DNA from: CAVQKZ01 sp963837325
Lineage (GTDB): Bacteria > Actinomycetota > Actinomycetes > Mycobacteriales > Jatrophihabitantaceae
DNA length: 64,000 nt
Direction: 5' to 3'
Assembly: GCA_963837325.1 (NCBI GenBank)
Contig: CAWIMV010000001.1
Coordinates: 2,356,001 to 2,420,000 of the forward strand
In this document: positions 1 through 8,937 of the stretch, piece after piece
How positions within the stretch are numbered: the stretch's first letter is position 1
Layout: each line of letters starts with the position of its first letter
The notes under the pieces: generated by a model
The model's input: the letters and a program-made list of their open reading frames with translations, nothing else
Told to the model about the DNA's origin: nothing
Database searches by the model: none
Program-made: the position numbers and the translations under genes

Positions 1-980
1 CACTTCTGGCCTTGGTACTCGAACGCTGCCCGTACCAGCCCGGTCACCAGGGCAGCAGGGTCGGCCGACGGATGGGCGAGTACGAAGTCCTTGCCCCCTG
101 TTTCGCCCACCAGTCGCGGGTAGCCGGCGTAGGTGTCGATCGCGGCTCCGACCGTGCGCCAAAGCTGCTGAAAGGTGCTGGTCGAGCCGGTGAAGTGAAT
201 GCCGGCCAGCGCCGGATGAGTCAGTGCCGCTTGGCTGACCGCCTGGCCGTCGCCGGTCACCATGTTGATCACGCCAGGTGGCAGCCCGGCCGCCTCGAAC
301 AGCCGCATCGTGTGATGGGCTGCGAACTGCTGGGTCGGCGACGGCTTCCACACGATCACGTTGCCGAGCAGGGCCGGCGCCGACGGCAGGTTGCCGGCGA
401 TAGCCGTGAAATTGAACGGGGTGATGGCCAGGACGAAACCCTCGAGCGGTCGGTAGTCCGAACGATTCCAGGTGAGCTCCGGACTCGTCGGCTGCTCGGC
501 GAGGATCTGCCGGGCGAAGTGCACGTTGAAGCGCAGGAAGTCGGCGAGTTCACAGGCCGCGTCGATCTCGGCTTGCTGCGCCGTCTTGGACTGGCCGAGC
601 ATGGTCGCCGCGTTCAGTGTGTCGCGCCACGTCGTCGACAGCAGATCGGCTGCACGCAGGAACACCGCGGCGCGCTCGTCGAATGGCAGATCGCGCCAAG
701 CCGGAGCAGCCTTGAGCGCGGCCCCGATTGCGGTCTCGACGTCCGCCGGCGTGGCCTGGGCGGTGGTGCCCAGGACGTGGGCGTGCTGATGCGGCGCGAC
801 GACGGCCACGGGTTGGCCGCCGGCCATCTGCTGCCGGCCATCGATCGTCATAGTGAGTTCGGCCGGCGAAGCGGCCAGATCCCGCAGCGTGGCGGCGAGG
901 GTCTCCCGCTCGGTGCTGCCGGGGGCATAGCTGCGCGCCGGTTCGTTGGCCGGTGCGGGTGGTTTGGTGATTGCGTCCAT
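1..980 (-). CDS. pruA: L-glutamate gamma-semialdehyde dehydrogenase (partial)
   Basis: NAD-dependent delta-1-pyrroline-5-carboxylate dehydrogenase, the second step of proline catabolism (glutamate semialdehyde to glutamate). The gene runs off the left edge: 326 N-terminal codons are present of about 540 usual for the family. Seen motifs are the ITPFNFTAIAGNL cofactor segment, NVIVWKPS, HFTGST, and ETGGKDFVLAHPSADP with the general-base glutamate. The last complete codon belongs to the sequence YQGQK, followed by TG, so the window ends inside the expected catalytic Cys codon (QGQKCSA in the family). The ATG start at 980 lies 28 bases after the DUF6912-like gene, so it is probably the last gene of that minus-strand run. 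Family assignment is firm; the C-terminal half cannot be judged. Confidence 0.93.
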   Translation of the reverse strand, partial: MDAITKPPAPANEPARSYAPGSTERETLAATLRDLAASPAELTMTIDGRQQMAGGQPVAVVAPHQHAHVLGTTAQATPADVETAIGAALKAAPAWRDLPFDERAAVFLRAADLLSTTWRDTLNAATMLGQSKTAQQAEIDAACELADFLRFNVHFARQILAEQPTSPELTWNRSDYRPLEGFVLAITPFNFTAIAGNLPSAPALLGNVIVWKPSPTQQFAAHHTMRLFEAAGLPPGVINMVTGDGQAVSQAALTHPALAGIHFTGSTSTFQQLWRTVGAAIDTYAGYPRLVGETGGKDFVLAHPSADPAALVTGLVRAAFEYQGQK

Positions 981-1008
981 ACCCCGATCGTGCCATGGGG
1001 CAGGCCGC

Positions 1009-1506
1009 TCAGAGCAGGTCGACGAACGGGGCGATCTCCTGGGTGGCGTACCAGCTCAGCTCGTAGCCCTCCGTGTCATCCACGGCATCCTGGGCGGCAG
1101 GGTCGCCGAGGTCGGCCGCAATTATCGACTCGGCCGCCGCCGCGACCGCGGCCTCGGCATCCGGGCCGTCAACGTGCAGGGCCGCGATCTGCGACATCGG
1201 GACGGGTCCGGACAGCTCTACGACGCCACGATCGAGGTCGTCGCGAACGGCGACGTCTCCGTCAGGAACGTCGGCGGCGAGGACCACGCGCCGCCGGGCT
1301 GCGACCGGATCACTGTCGAGCAGGCGCAGCGACGCGCGGGCGGCCTCGAGCATTGCGGCGTACTCCAGTTCCTCGAGATCGTCGTCGACGTACCACTCGC
1401 GCAGTCCCGGCGTGACGGCGAACGCGGTGGTGGGCTCGGTACCCAACCGGCCGGCGTCGACGAGCTCGCGCAGTCCGGCAGTCGTCGCGGGCAGATACAC
1501 CCTCAT
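1009..1506 (-). CDS. DUF6912-like conserved actinobacterial protein
   Basis: A 165-residue acidic cytoplasmic protein starting MRVYLPAT and carrying LREWY, EELEYAAML and RRVVLAADVP, segments I recall from the actinobacterial DUF6912 family. It has no signal peptide, membrane segment or catalytic motif that I can see. Its ATG overlaps the stop codon of the patatin gene upstream (ATGA), so translation is probably coupled to the lipase. No function is known to me; the fixed position between a lipase and pruA is the only clue. Confidence 0.8.
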   Translation of the reverse strand: MRVYLPATTAGLRELVDAGRLGTEPTTAFAVTPGLREWYVDDDLEELEYAAMLEAARASLRLLDSDPVAARRRVVLAADVPDGDVAVRDDLDRGVVELSGPVPMSQIAALHVDGPDAEAAVAAAAESIIAADLGDPAAQDAVDDTEGYELSWYATQEIAPFVDLL

Positions 1507-2558
1507 GCCCGCGCCCGTCCGGTCGCGTCGAGGTCACCGCCGCCGCGCCTCCAGCCGGCGGTCGGCGAGAGCTGTCGGGTGAGCTGTCCGGTCGCCGTGT
1601 CCTGGGCCGTCTCGAGTACCTCGGTACGCCGACCCGGGTTCATCAGGTTCAAGCCGAGCACCTCAAGGTCGGCCGGTTCCGGCGTCACCACGCACACCCG
1701 CATACCGGCCGAACGCAACTCGGCGACGTCGGCCAGGATGCCCCGGGTGATGGCCCGCCGCACCAGCCGCTCTATCCGCCCGACGGCGGTCGTGGCGCGG
1801 TCGGCCTGCACGGACGCCATCGGCGCGAACACGTAAACCTCGTCGACGGGAGCACCGCGCAACACGTCGACCGAGGCGTTCGACAGCGTGCCTCCGTCGA
1901 TGTAAGGCACTCCGTCGATAACGATTGGGGGGTACCAGGCCGGGATAGAACACGAGGCGGTCACTGCGTCGGCCAGCGTCGCCTGCCGGATGGTGCGCGG
2001 GCCCGGCGGCGGGAAGTTGTCGCGCCCGAACACCACTCGTCGACCACTGCGGTAATCGGCGGCGACCACCCACGGCCGAGGGCTGCTCGGCCAGGCATCG
2101 GCGAAGCCGGATTCGCGCGCGACCGTGCCCACCAGTTCGCGTACCGGATCCAGCGTTCCGCGCCCGGCGGGCAACAGCGCGGCCAACGTGACCAGCGGCG
2201 AGAATCGGCGCGGATGGCGCAGCGCAGCCCGCAGCAGTTGCGGCGACCCCGGCCGCCACCCCGGCCGCGGCGGAAGAGCGCCGCCCGTGGCGCCCTCATA
2301 GGTGTAGGCGATCGGCGGGTCGGCCGGTGCCGGCATCCCTTGGTGATGGCGGGAGATCGCTTCGAGTGGCACGCCGCAGCCGAGCAGCGCCGCCACCACC
2401 GAGCCGGCCGAGGTGCCCACGATGGTGTCGACCTCCCGCACGTCGAACTCCGCGACCGATTCGAGGGCGGACAAGGCGCCGAGCATCCACGCGAATCCCA
2501 GCACGCCACCGCCACCGAGCACGATCGCGCGCCGGGGTGGCGACGCCGGGGGGCTCAC
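1503..2558 (-). CDS. Patatin-like phospholipase
   Basis: A 351-residue lipid acyl hydrolase of the patatin family. The oxyanion-hole glycine run GGGGVLGFA is at residues 16-24, the nucleophile serine lies in GTSAG (about residue 50), and the catalytic aspartate in YIDGGTLSN (about residue 220), giving the complete Ser-Asp dyad. There is no signal peptide, so it should act on cytosolic or membrane-facing lipid. The GTG start overlaps the stop of the acyltransferase gene (GTGA). The pairing with a wax ester/TAG synthase suggests turnover of storage lipid or acyl-chain recycling (inference); the substrate cannot be told from sequence. Confidence 0.9.
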   Translation of the reverse strand: MSPPASPPRRAIVLGGGGVLGFAWMLGALSALESVAEFDVREVDTIVGTSAGSVVAALLGCGVPLEAISRHHQGMPAPADPPIAYTYEGATGGALPPRPGWRPGSPQLLRAALRHPRRFSPLVTLAALLPAGRGTLDPVRELVGTVARESGFADAWPSSPRPWVVAADYRSGRRVVFGRDNFPPPGPRTIRQATLADAVTASCSIPAWYPPIVIDGVPYIDGGTLSNASVDVLRGAPVDEVYVFAPMASVQADRATTAVGRIERLVRRAITRGILADVAELRSAGMRVCVVTPEPADLEVLGLNLMNPGRRTEVLETAQDTATGQLTRQLSPTAGWRRGGGDLDATGRARA

Positions 2559-4042
2559 GGTCGCGGCTCCCGCGGAATGCGGCTGACCGTCCGCCGGCCG
2601 GCCGGACGACGACGCGGCGCCCGCCGGTCGGCGGCGACCGAACCGACTCCGGCACGGGCCGCCGGGCTGACTGCGACGAGTTCGGCGAGCGCATCCTCGA
2701 GCAGCCCGGCCAGCGCCTCGACGTCCGGCACCGCATCCCAGTCACCGTTCACGCCGTAGTACACCCCGCCGTCGTAGGACGTCAGCCCGATCGAGACCGC
2801 CTGTCCCGGCCCGAGCGGCAGGATCGGGAACATCTCGCTCATCCTGGCCCCGGCCGCGTACACCGGCGTCTGGGGTCCGGGCACGTTCGTCACCACGAGA
2901 CTGAAGAGCCGGCGGGCCAGGCCGTTGACCGCGCGGGCGCCGAGAGCATGCAGCGTAGGTGGCGCGAACCCGCTCACCGCCATCAGCGCGTCGGCACTCA
3001 CCGATCGCCCCGATCGCTTGTGATCGGCCATGGCTCGCGTGACTTGGGCGAGGCGGAGCACCGGGTCCGGCTCGCCCACCGGCAGGTCGACGAGCAATGC
3101 GGCGACGCGGTTGGCCTCGGCGCTGTCGACGTTGACGCTCACCGGCACCAGCGCGCGCACGCACAGCCCGGGTGGCACCGCTTCGCCCCGCTGAAGCAGC
3201 CAACCGCGCAATGCCCCGGCCACCGTGGCCAGCACCACGTCGTTCACCGACGCGCCGTGCGCCTGGCGGACCCGGCGGTAGTCCTCGAGCCCGGTGCGAG
3301 CAACCGCGATGCGTCGCTGTTGACCGATCTTCGCCCGCAACGGCGAGGACGGTGCCGGGCGGACGAAGGCGGCCGCGGCAGCCAATGCCCCGCCGAGTGC
3401 CGTTGTGACTGCGCCCGCCGACGCCCGCACGTCCTTGGCGCCGAGCCGGACCGCGTCGACGGCCGCGGCCGGCCGGTGAACGACGCCGGACAACGCGTCA
3501 AGCACGAGACCGGTCGCACTGGGCTCGGGTTCGGGCATCCACAACCCCGCGACGCCCTCAGCCGCCACCGGTGCCGAGTCGAGTATGACCTGGGCGATGT
3601 CAACGGCGCCGAGGCCGTCAACCATCGAGTGGTGCGTCTTGGTCACGATCGCGACGTTGCCCCCGGCCATCCCTTCCACCAGGTACATCTCCCACAGCGG
3701 GCGGGACCGGTCGAGCAACCGGGATTCGATGCGGGCGCAGAATTCCAGCAACTGGGCTTCGTTGCCCGGACGGGGCAGCGCGGATCGTCGCACGTGATAT
3801 GTGATGTCGAAGTTCGGGTCATCGACCCATACCGGGTTGGCCAGGTGGCCGGGGACGCTGCGCACCCGCTGTCGATAGCGCGGCACGAGCGCGATCCGCT
3901 GCTCGAGCAGGGTGACCAGGCGGTCGTAGTCGAATCCGCCGTCCGGCGGGACGAAAACGGCGAGCCCGCCGACGTGCTGCGGCGTCGTGCGCCCTTCGAG
4001 ATAGAAGAACGAGACGTCGGCCGTCGACAATCGTTCATTCAT
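2555..4042 (-). CDS. Wax ester synthase / diacylglycerol acyltransferase (WS/DGAT)
   Basis: Acyl-CoA-dependent acyltransferase that makes triacylglycerol and/or wax esters. The 495-residue length fits the family (about 450-500). The catalytic motif HHSMVDG (HHxxxDG) lies near residue 136, preceded by RPLWEMYLVEGM (the PLW motif); the C-terminal domain begins around residue 200 and carries the conserved NVPGP. It is the first gene of the run acyltransferase - patatin lipase - DUF6912-like - pruA, with four-base overlaps between the first two pairs. A GGAGGAG sequence lies about 10 bases upstream of the ATG, slightly far for an ideal ribosome site. Synthase plus lipase in one transcript suggests a storage-lipid locus. 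Confidence 0.92.
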   Translation of the reverse strand: MNERLSTADVSFFYLEGRTTPQHVGGLAVFVPPDGGFDYDRLVTLLEQRIALVPRYRQRVRSVPGHLANPVWVDDPNFDITYHVRRSALPRPGNEAQLLEFCARIESRLLDRSRPLWEMYLVEGMAGGNVAIVTKTHHSMVDGLGAVDIAQVILDSAPVAAEGVAGLWMPEPEPSATGLVLDALSGVVHRPAAAVDAVRLGAKDVRASAGAVTTALGGALAAAAAFVRPAPSSPLRAKIGQQRRIAVARTGLEDYRRVRQAHGASVNDVVLATVAGALRGWLLQRGEAVPPGLCVRALVPVSVNVDSAEANRVAALLVDLPVGEPDPVLRLAQVTRAMADHKRSGRSVSADALMAVSGFAPPTLHALGARAVNGLARRLFSLVVTNVPGPQTPVYAAGARMSEMFPILPLGPGQAVSIGLTSYDGGVYYGVNGDWDAVPDVEALAGLLEDALAELVAVSPAARAGVGSVAADRRAPRRRPAGRRTVSRIPREPRP

Positions 4043-4137
4043 GGCAAGTGGGCTCCTCCGCAGCTCGGAACCCCATTGTCAGGTATGTCCCGGACCCAGC
4101 CGACAACCGTACGCGCGCCGCTCGGGGCGCCGCGCGA

Positions 4138-5445
4138 CTACCGCCCGTGGTGCAGCACCCACCGGCGGCGGCGGCCGCGCTGGCTCGGCAAGCCCACGAG
4201 CGCGGCCGCGAGCTCGGCGACGGCCTGGCGCAGCGGGCTGGCCGGCCGGCATTCAGCCAGCAACCGGCCGGCCGCGAGTGCGGCGTCGACCGCGTCCAAG
4301 TCGAACGGCAGCAACGACGCCGGGCTACGTCCGGCGAAGCGTTCGAGTGCGGCCGTGACCTCGACGGCCGGATCGCCGGCAACCACCCCGCGGCGCACCT
4401 TGTTGAGCACCACCCAGATGGGCGCGGAGACCTCTGCGTCGCGCAACTCGGCCAGCCCGCGCACGAGACGCTGCAGCCCGATCGGATCGGCCGCACCAAC
4501 TGCCACGACGACATCGGCCTGATCGAGGACGGCCAGGGTCGCCCCGTTGCGGCGGGGCGCCAACGAATCGAAGGAGAGCTCCTCGTCGGTTTCCAGACCG
4601 AACCCGCAGTCGAGCACGGTGAACTCGGCCAGCGCGCGGGTGGCGGCCAGGACCGGCTCGATTGCCGACGCCCGCACCTCCGGCCAGCGCTGCGCGATCG
4701 GTATTCCGGTGAGCACCCGCAGCGTGGGGGTGAGCTGCCAACACAGATCCGCGAGCGCGGCGGGATCCAGGCGCGTTGCGCCGGCTTGGCGACAGGCCGC
4801 GGCCAAGCCCGGCGATTCATCGAGCAGCCCTAGCAGTACCGCGACTGTGCCGCCGTAGACGTCGGCGTCGACGAGCACGGTAGGAGTTGCGAGCCGGGCG
4901 AGCTCGTCGGCCAGATTCGCGGCGACGGTGGTCCGTCCGGGCGCGCCGGTCGGGCCCCACACCGCGATCACCGAACCGCGGCGCGGCGGCAGCTCGGCCG
5001 CCACTGCGGTCCCGGCGCCGGGCGGGATCGGCATCGACATGGCCGGATCGCCGAACATCCGCCCGGCCCGTCCGCCGGCAGTGGTCGCCGAGACGGCCTC
5101 GGCGATAACGGACGCCACGACGCTGGGTTCGGCATCCTCAGGCACGAGATGGCCGATTCCGGCCGCCCGCAACCGGTCCTCGTCCGCCGCGTCGCCACGG
5201 CGCACCACACCGACCGGAATGACGTCCGCGGCGAGCAGCCGGTCGACCGCATCGGCGTCCAACCGGCGCAGCCGGGCCGACACCAAGGCCGCCCGGCCTT
5301 GCCCGGCAGCCGCCACTGCCAGCAGGTCGACGATGTCGACGCACCGGCGCACGACCCGAACGCCGTGGTCTCCGCAGTCCAGAGCGGTGACCAGTCCGGC
5401 TTCCCAGGCCGCGCCGTCGGCGGCCGTCAGCACGGGCAGCTTCAC
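4138..5445 (-). CDS. CpaE-like MinD/ParA-family ATPase
   Basis: A 435-residue protein with a receiver-like N-terminal half (about 1-135) and a MinD/ParA-type P-loop domain (about 155-425). The Walker A region reads GPTGAPGRTT, in which the deviant-Walker lysines are lost and R occupies the P-loop lysine position; VDADVYGG is the switch I-like segment. CpaE proteins localise Flp/Tad pilus machinery. I chose the GTG at 5445 because it overlaps the stop of the upstream SAF gene (GTGA) and gives the start VKLPVLTA; an in-frame start at 5469 is possible. The SAF-CpaE pair stands alone here with no TadA ATPase or pilin, so it is an orphan or repurposed pair. With R in the P-loop, ATP hydrolysis is uncertain. 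Confidence 0.82.
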   Translation of the reverse strand: MKLPVLTAADGAAWEAGLVTALDCGDHGVRVVRRCVDIVDLLAVAAAGQGRAALVSARLRRLDADAVDRLLAADVIPVGVVRRGDAADEDRLRAAGIGHLVPEDAEPSVVASVIAEAVSATTAGGRAGRMFGDPAMSMPIPPGAGTAVAAELPPRRGSVIAVWGPTGAPGRTTVAANLADELARLATPTVLVDADVYGGTVAVLLGLLDESPGLAAACRQAGATRLDPAALADLCWQLTPTLRVLTGIPIAQRWPEVRASAIEPVLAATRALAEFTVLDCGFGLETDEELSFDSLAPRRNGATLAVLDQADVVVAVGAADPIGLQRLVRGLAELRDAEVSAPIWVVLNKVRRGVVAGDPAVEVTAALERFAGRSPASLLPFDLDAVDAALAAGRLLAECRPASPLRQAVAELAAALVGLPSQRGRRRRWVLHHGR

Positions 5446-6125
5446 GACGACCCGGGGCGTGCGGCGCACGTGTCCAGCGCGGGCAGCGCTTCGTTCGCGC
5501 CCGGTCGCTGTGGCCCGGTGAGGACGCCGGCGCGGATGCTGGCGCCGTCCAAAGCCAGCGCAGCGACGACTCGGTCGGCGAGGTTCGGCGAAACGCTGAC
5601 AACCACGTTCTGCCCGCCGCTGGACGCGAACGACGTCCCGGCGGACCCATGCACGGCCTGCACGGTCACATCGGCCAGCAGCACGATTGCCGGGCAGGCC
5701 TTGCTCGCCAGCCAGATCTCGATGCGCTGCCCAGGCGACAGCCGCGGTGCCGAGTCCGGACTGAACGGAACCGTGAGCGTCGTCAACGCCGCAGGTCGAC
5801 TCAACGCGGCGGCGGGCACCAACTCGCCCCGAGTGAGAGGCCGGTTGAGTTGCTTTCCGGTGACGTCGGCGTCGGCGGGCAGGTACGTCCCATCGCCGTG
5901 ATGCGGTAGCTGGACCCGGACAGTCTCGACATCGTCGCGGTTGAGGAGGGTGCCGGCGGCCAGGTCCCGGTTCACCGCCAGCATCCGATACGTGTGGTTG
6001 GCACCCGACACGATCTTCGCGCCGACCAGCACGGAGGCAAGAACCAGGACGACGCCGAGGACCAGCCGCAGATCCAGCCAGCTCGGGGTTCTGACCCGGC
6101 GCGGCGTCGGAGATGGCGCGCTCAC
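5442..6125 (-). CDS. SAF-domain membrane protein (CpaB/RcpC-like)
   Basis: A 227-residue protein with one N-terminal membrane helix (about 17-38) followed by an exported SAF domain (about 48-110, around NRDLAAGTLLNRDDVETV and RGELVPAAAL), the arrangement of CpaB/RcpC Flp-pilus assembly proteins, though shorter. The GTG at 6125 is chosen over longer in-frame starts because the upstream extension is low-complexity and would overlap the divergent regulator's promoter region. It is translationally coupled to the CpaE-like ATPase. Its role is inferred only from family and neighbour; no secretin or pilin gene is nearby. Confidence 0.82.
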   Translation of the reverse strand: MSAPSPTPRRVRTPSWLDLRLVLGVVLVLASVLVGAKIVSGANHTYRMLAVNRDLAAGTLLNRDDVETVRVQLPHHGDGTYLPADADVTGKQLNRPLTRGELVPAAALSRPAALTTLTVPFSPDSAPRLSPGQRIEIWLASKACPAIVLLADVTVQAVHGSAGTSFASSGGQNVVVSVSPNLADRVVAALALDGASIRAGVLTGPQRPGANEALPALDTCAARPGSS

Positions 6126-6266
6126 GCGGTCATCGTGCCGGATACCGGCATATCTGTCGAAATGCCCACGAGCCGCCCTGTGGACAGTCGGCGTCCGGGC
6201 CGGCGCCGATGCCAGAATGTCGGAGCACGCGCCGCGCGCCGACCGCGAAGGGAACCTCGAGCCAGC

Positions 6267-6500
6267 ATGGCCAGCGACCGCTTCCTGACCCTCGCCGACG
6301 TCGCCGACGTCCTCAACATCTCCGCGTCCCAGACCTACGCCCTGGTCCGCAACGGCGACCTCGAGGCGATCAAGGTCGGCGGCCGCGGGCAGTGGCGGGT
6401 CGAACGGGACAAGCTCGAGAGTTACATCGCCCGCATGTACGACGAGACCCGCCAGTTCGTCGCCGAGCACCCCTTCGTCGAGGCGGAAGAGTCCACCTGA
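6267..6500 (+). CDS. Excisionase-family helix-turn-helix DNA-binding protein
   Basis: A 77-residue protein made almost entirely of one MerR/excisionase-type winged helix: LTLADVADVLNIS as the helix-turn-helix, TYALVRNGDLEAIKVGG as the wing entry and WRVERDKLESYI as the closing helix. An acidic tail follows. No second domain is present, so it is probably a small transcription factor or architectural protein, as known for BldC-like and excisionase-fold proteins in actinobacteria, although it is not BldC itself by sequence. It is divergent from the SAF-CpaE genes across a 141-base gap. The start ATG has only a distant purine run (GAAGGGA) upstream. Confidence 0.88.
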   Translation: MASDRFLTLADVADVLNISASQTYALVRNGDLEAIKVGGRGQWRVERDKLESYIARMYDETRQFVAEHPFVEAEEST

Positions 6501-6502
6501 CC

Positions 6503-7057
6503 TCAACCCTGCCGGCGCACCGCGGCCACGGCGCGGAACGGTACGTCGACCACGTCGCGAACCTCGCTTCGACGGCGGGTCTCACCCGCAGCGTGCAGCG
6601 CGAGCTCGACGAAGTCGGCGCCGACGCGGTCGATGGTCGCGTTCAGCGTCGAGCCGTCGACGCGGGCGACCTGCACGGCCGAACGATCCCGCGCCAGGCC
6701 GCGCAGCACGTGCCGCAGCGTGAGTCGCGATTCGACCGGCGAGCTCGAGTTCGGCACCGCCGACAGCCGGCTCAGGCCACTGATGCCGAGCACGGCAGCA
6801 AGCGGCACGAGGTCCTCTCGGCCGCCCTCGTCCAGCAGTACCCAGTCCGGGCCGACGCGGCGCACGTCGCCCGCCAGCAGCAGCGCCCCGGCGCACTGCA
6901 GTCGCAGCGGCGAGCCGACGGCCGCGCGCAGCCGATCGACAAGTGCCAACGTCGCTACTTCGATGCGGGTCCGCTCGTCGACCTCGGCGGCGCGTTCGGC
7001 GTGCTCCAGGGCGTCGGCCTGAGCTTCCAGATCACCGAACAAGGCATCCCAGCGCAT
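6503..7057 (-). CDS. Conserved actinobacterial protein of unknown function
   Basis: A 184-residue protein starting MRWDALFGDLEAQADALE, with an N-terminal amphipathic, probably coiled-coil helix (about 5-50) and two related beta-rich segments (about 55-105 and 130-175) that resemble small SH3-like barrels (VGSPLRLQCAGALLLAGDV, WVLLDEGGREDLVPLAAV). I recognise it as conserved in actinobacteria next to the excisionase-type regulator but know no function. Its stop lies three bases from that regulator's stop, convergent. It has no membrane segment or catalytic motif. Confidence 0.75.
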   Translation of the reverse strand: MRWDALFGDLEAQADALEHAERAAEVDERTRIEVATLALVDRLRAAVGSPLRLQCAGALLLAGDVRRVGPDWVLLDEGGREDLVPLAAVLGISGLSRLSAVPNSSSPVESRLTLRHVLRGLARDRSAVQVARVDGSTLNATIDRVGADFVELALHAAGETRRRSEVRDVVDVPFRAVAAVRRQG

Positions 7058-7198
7058 GGTTACTCCGAACTCGCTCGTTGTTCGCGACGATATTGCCCGG
7101 CTCGGCCGCGACCCGGCCGGGGTCGTCGACGGGGTGGCACCTTGACTGCCCGGTGTTACCGTCCAGAAACTGTTCAGCTCGCCCACTGGGGAGATCCG

Positions 7199-8134
7199 AT
7201 GGCGACGTCCGACCCGCTCGACGCCGTCACCGGCGCCTTCAGCTACTCCGGATCGGCCATCGCCCGCGAGCTCCTTGCCGCCGGGCATCGGGTGCGCACG
7301 CTCACCGGGCATCCCGAGCGCGCTCCCGATTCGACGCCGATCGACGTCGCACCGCTTGACTTCACGCGCCCGGGCGACCTGGTGCAGTCGTTGCGCGGCG
7401 TGCACACGCTCTACAACACGTATTGGGTCCGCTTCGCCAGGGGCCGCGTCGATCACGACCTCGCGGTGGCCGACAGCCGCACGCTGTTCGACGCAGCGGT
7501 CGCTGCGGGTGTCCAGCGGATCGTGCACGTCTCGATCACCAACCCGGCCCTGGATTCGCCCTATCCCTACTTCCGCGGCAAGGCGGAGGTGGAACGGCTG
7601 CTGCGCAACAGCGGTGTCTCCCACGCAATCGCGCGCCCGGCGATCCTGTTCGGTGGCGACGGTGTCCTCGTGAACAACATTGCCTGGCTGCTGCGGCACG
7701 TGCCCGTCTTCGCCATCGGAGGCCGCGGCGAGTACCGCGTACGCGGCATCCACATCGAGGACCTCGCTCAGTTGTGCGTGCAACTCGGTGGCCGCACCGA
7801 CGACACGACGGTGGACGCGGTCGGCCCGGAGTCGCTGACGTTTCGCGACCTGGTGAGCGCGGTGCGCTTCGCAGTAGGCAGTCGCGCGCTGCTCGTGCCG
7901 GTTCCGCCACCGGCCGTGCCGCTGCTTTCCGGCGTGCTGAACCTGGTCCTGCGCGACGTCCTCCTCACCCGCGACGAGTACCACGCCATGGCCGACGGGC
8001 TGGCCGATTCGACCGCTCCGGCGACCGGCCGGACGCTGTTCACGGAGTGGGTCGCCGAGAACGGAGCGCAGCTCGGGCGCGCGTACGCCAACGAGCTGCA
8101 CCGGCACTTTCCGGCAATTCGACCAAGCCGGTAA
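7199..8134 (+). CDS. NmrA-like NAD(P)-binding protein
   Basis: A 311-residue Rossmann-fold protein of the atypical short-chain dehydrogenase (NmrA/complex I 39-kDa-like) group. The N-terminal dinucleotide loop TGAFSYSGSAIA (residues 11-22) follows the TGxxGxxG pattern with F and S replacements. VQRIVHVSITNP and PYFRGKAEVERLL occupy the region where the Tyr/Lys pair of classical SDRs would be, here with YFRGK. The C-terminal part (about 240-300) is hydrophobic and may touch a membrane. It is a single gene between two divergent or convergent neighbours. Such proteins act as reductases or redox sensors; the substrate is unknown. Confidence 0.83.
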   Translation: MATSDPLDAVTGAFSYSGSAIARELLAAGHRVRTLTGHPERAPDSTPIDVAPLDFTRPGDLVQSLRGVHTLYNTYWVRFARGRVDHDLAVADSRTLFDAAVAAGVQRIVHVSITNPALDSPYPYFRGKAEVERLLRNSGVSHAIARPAILFGGDGVLVNNIAWLLRHVPVFAIGGRGEYRVRGIHIEDLAQLCVQLGGRTDDTTVDAVGPESLTFRDLVSAVRFAVGSRALLVPVPPPAVPLLSGVLNLVLRDVLLTRDEYHAMADGLADSTAPATGRTLFTEWVAENGAQLGRAYANELHRHFPAIRPSR

Positions 8135-8227
8135 CGGCGGATTTGCGCCGTCATGGCGGCTCCCGAAATATGTCCGGTGTAGTGTCACTGTTCGACAGCG
8201 GAAACCCCCGGCCGCGGTCAGAGAGGC

Positions 8228-8905
8228 GTGCGTGCGCTTGTGAAGCCAGCGGCCCAGCACGTGATCGTGTTGCCTGGCGCGCGGGAAATCATCCGCAAAG
8301 CCGGCTCGACCGTCCTGACCGCATCGCTGGTGCCCGCCGCAGTGTTCTACCTGACCCTGTCGTTGAGCAGCCTTCGGATTGCCGTTGCGGTCACCCTCGG
8401 CTGGTACTACGCCGGCCTGCTCTGGACCCACACACGCGGCAAGCCCGTCCTCGCGGCCGCGATGCTTGGTGCCGGACTGCTGACCTTGCGGGCGGTGTTC
8501 GCGTTCTGGACCAACAGTGCGTTCCTCTACTTCCTCCAGCCCGTCGCCGGAACCGTCGCAACCGCCACCGCCTTCGCGCTCACCGCGATCGCCGGCCGGC
8601 CATTGTTGGACCGGCTCGTGCACGATTTCTGCCCGCTGCCAGAGGCGCTCAGCCAGCGACTCCGGGCCAACCATTACTTCCGTTACGTCTCAGTAGTCTG
8701 GGTGCTGGCCTATCTCATCAACGCCGCCGGGACGGTGTGGCTGCTGTCGACGGCATCGCTCGGCGGGTTCCTGATGCTGCGGGCGTTGCTCTCGCCCCTG
8801 CTGGTGACCCTGACCGTCATCGCGTCGTACGTGCTGTTCCGGCTGATGATGCGTCACGAGAACGTCCGGCTCACCCGCCGAGCACCAGTACCCGTCGCCG
8901 CCTGA
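8228..8905 (+). CDS. Polytopic membrane protein (VC0807-like)
   Basis: A 225-residue integral membrane protein with about six hydrophobic segments (near 28-50, 52-68, 76-95, 98-125, 155-178, 182-205). The start is GTG. Overall size, the W-Y-Y segment in the second helix and the LRALLSPLL segment near the end recall VC0807-type proteins with an intracellular-septation-like fold, which is a weak assignment. A strong hairpin follows 33 bases after its stop. A possible promoter TTGCGC - 17 bases - AAATAT sits at 8143-8171. Confidence 0.72.
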   Translation: MRALVKPAAQHVIVLPGAREIIRKAGSTVLTASLVPAAVFYLTLSLSSLRIAVAVTLGWYYAGLLWTHTRGKPVLAAAMLGAGLLTLRAVFAFWTNSAFLYFLQPVAGTVATATAFALTAIAGRPLLDRLVHDFCPLPEALSQRLRANHYFRYVSVVWVLAYLINAAGTVWLLSTASLGGFLMLRALLSPLLVTLTVIASYVLFRLMMRHENVRLTRRAPVPVAA

Positions 8906-8937
8906 CGCCTCGGGTGGCGGGGCGTCCCGCAACGCGA

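Noticed and set aside
2327..4522. 731-codon plus-strand frame over the acyltransferase gene
   Set aside because: Shadow of the minus-strand WS/DGAT and ATPase genes; no domain seen.
6267..6500. Naming the small helix-turn-helix gene bldC
   Set aside because: It shares the fold with BldC but lacks its recognisable sequence; only the excisionase-like class is supported.
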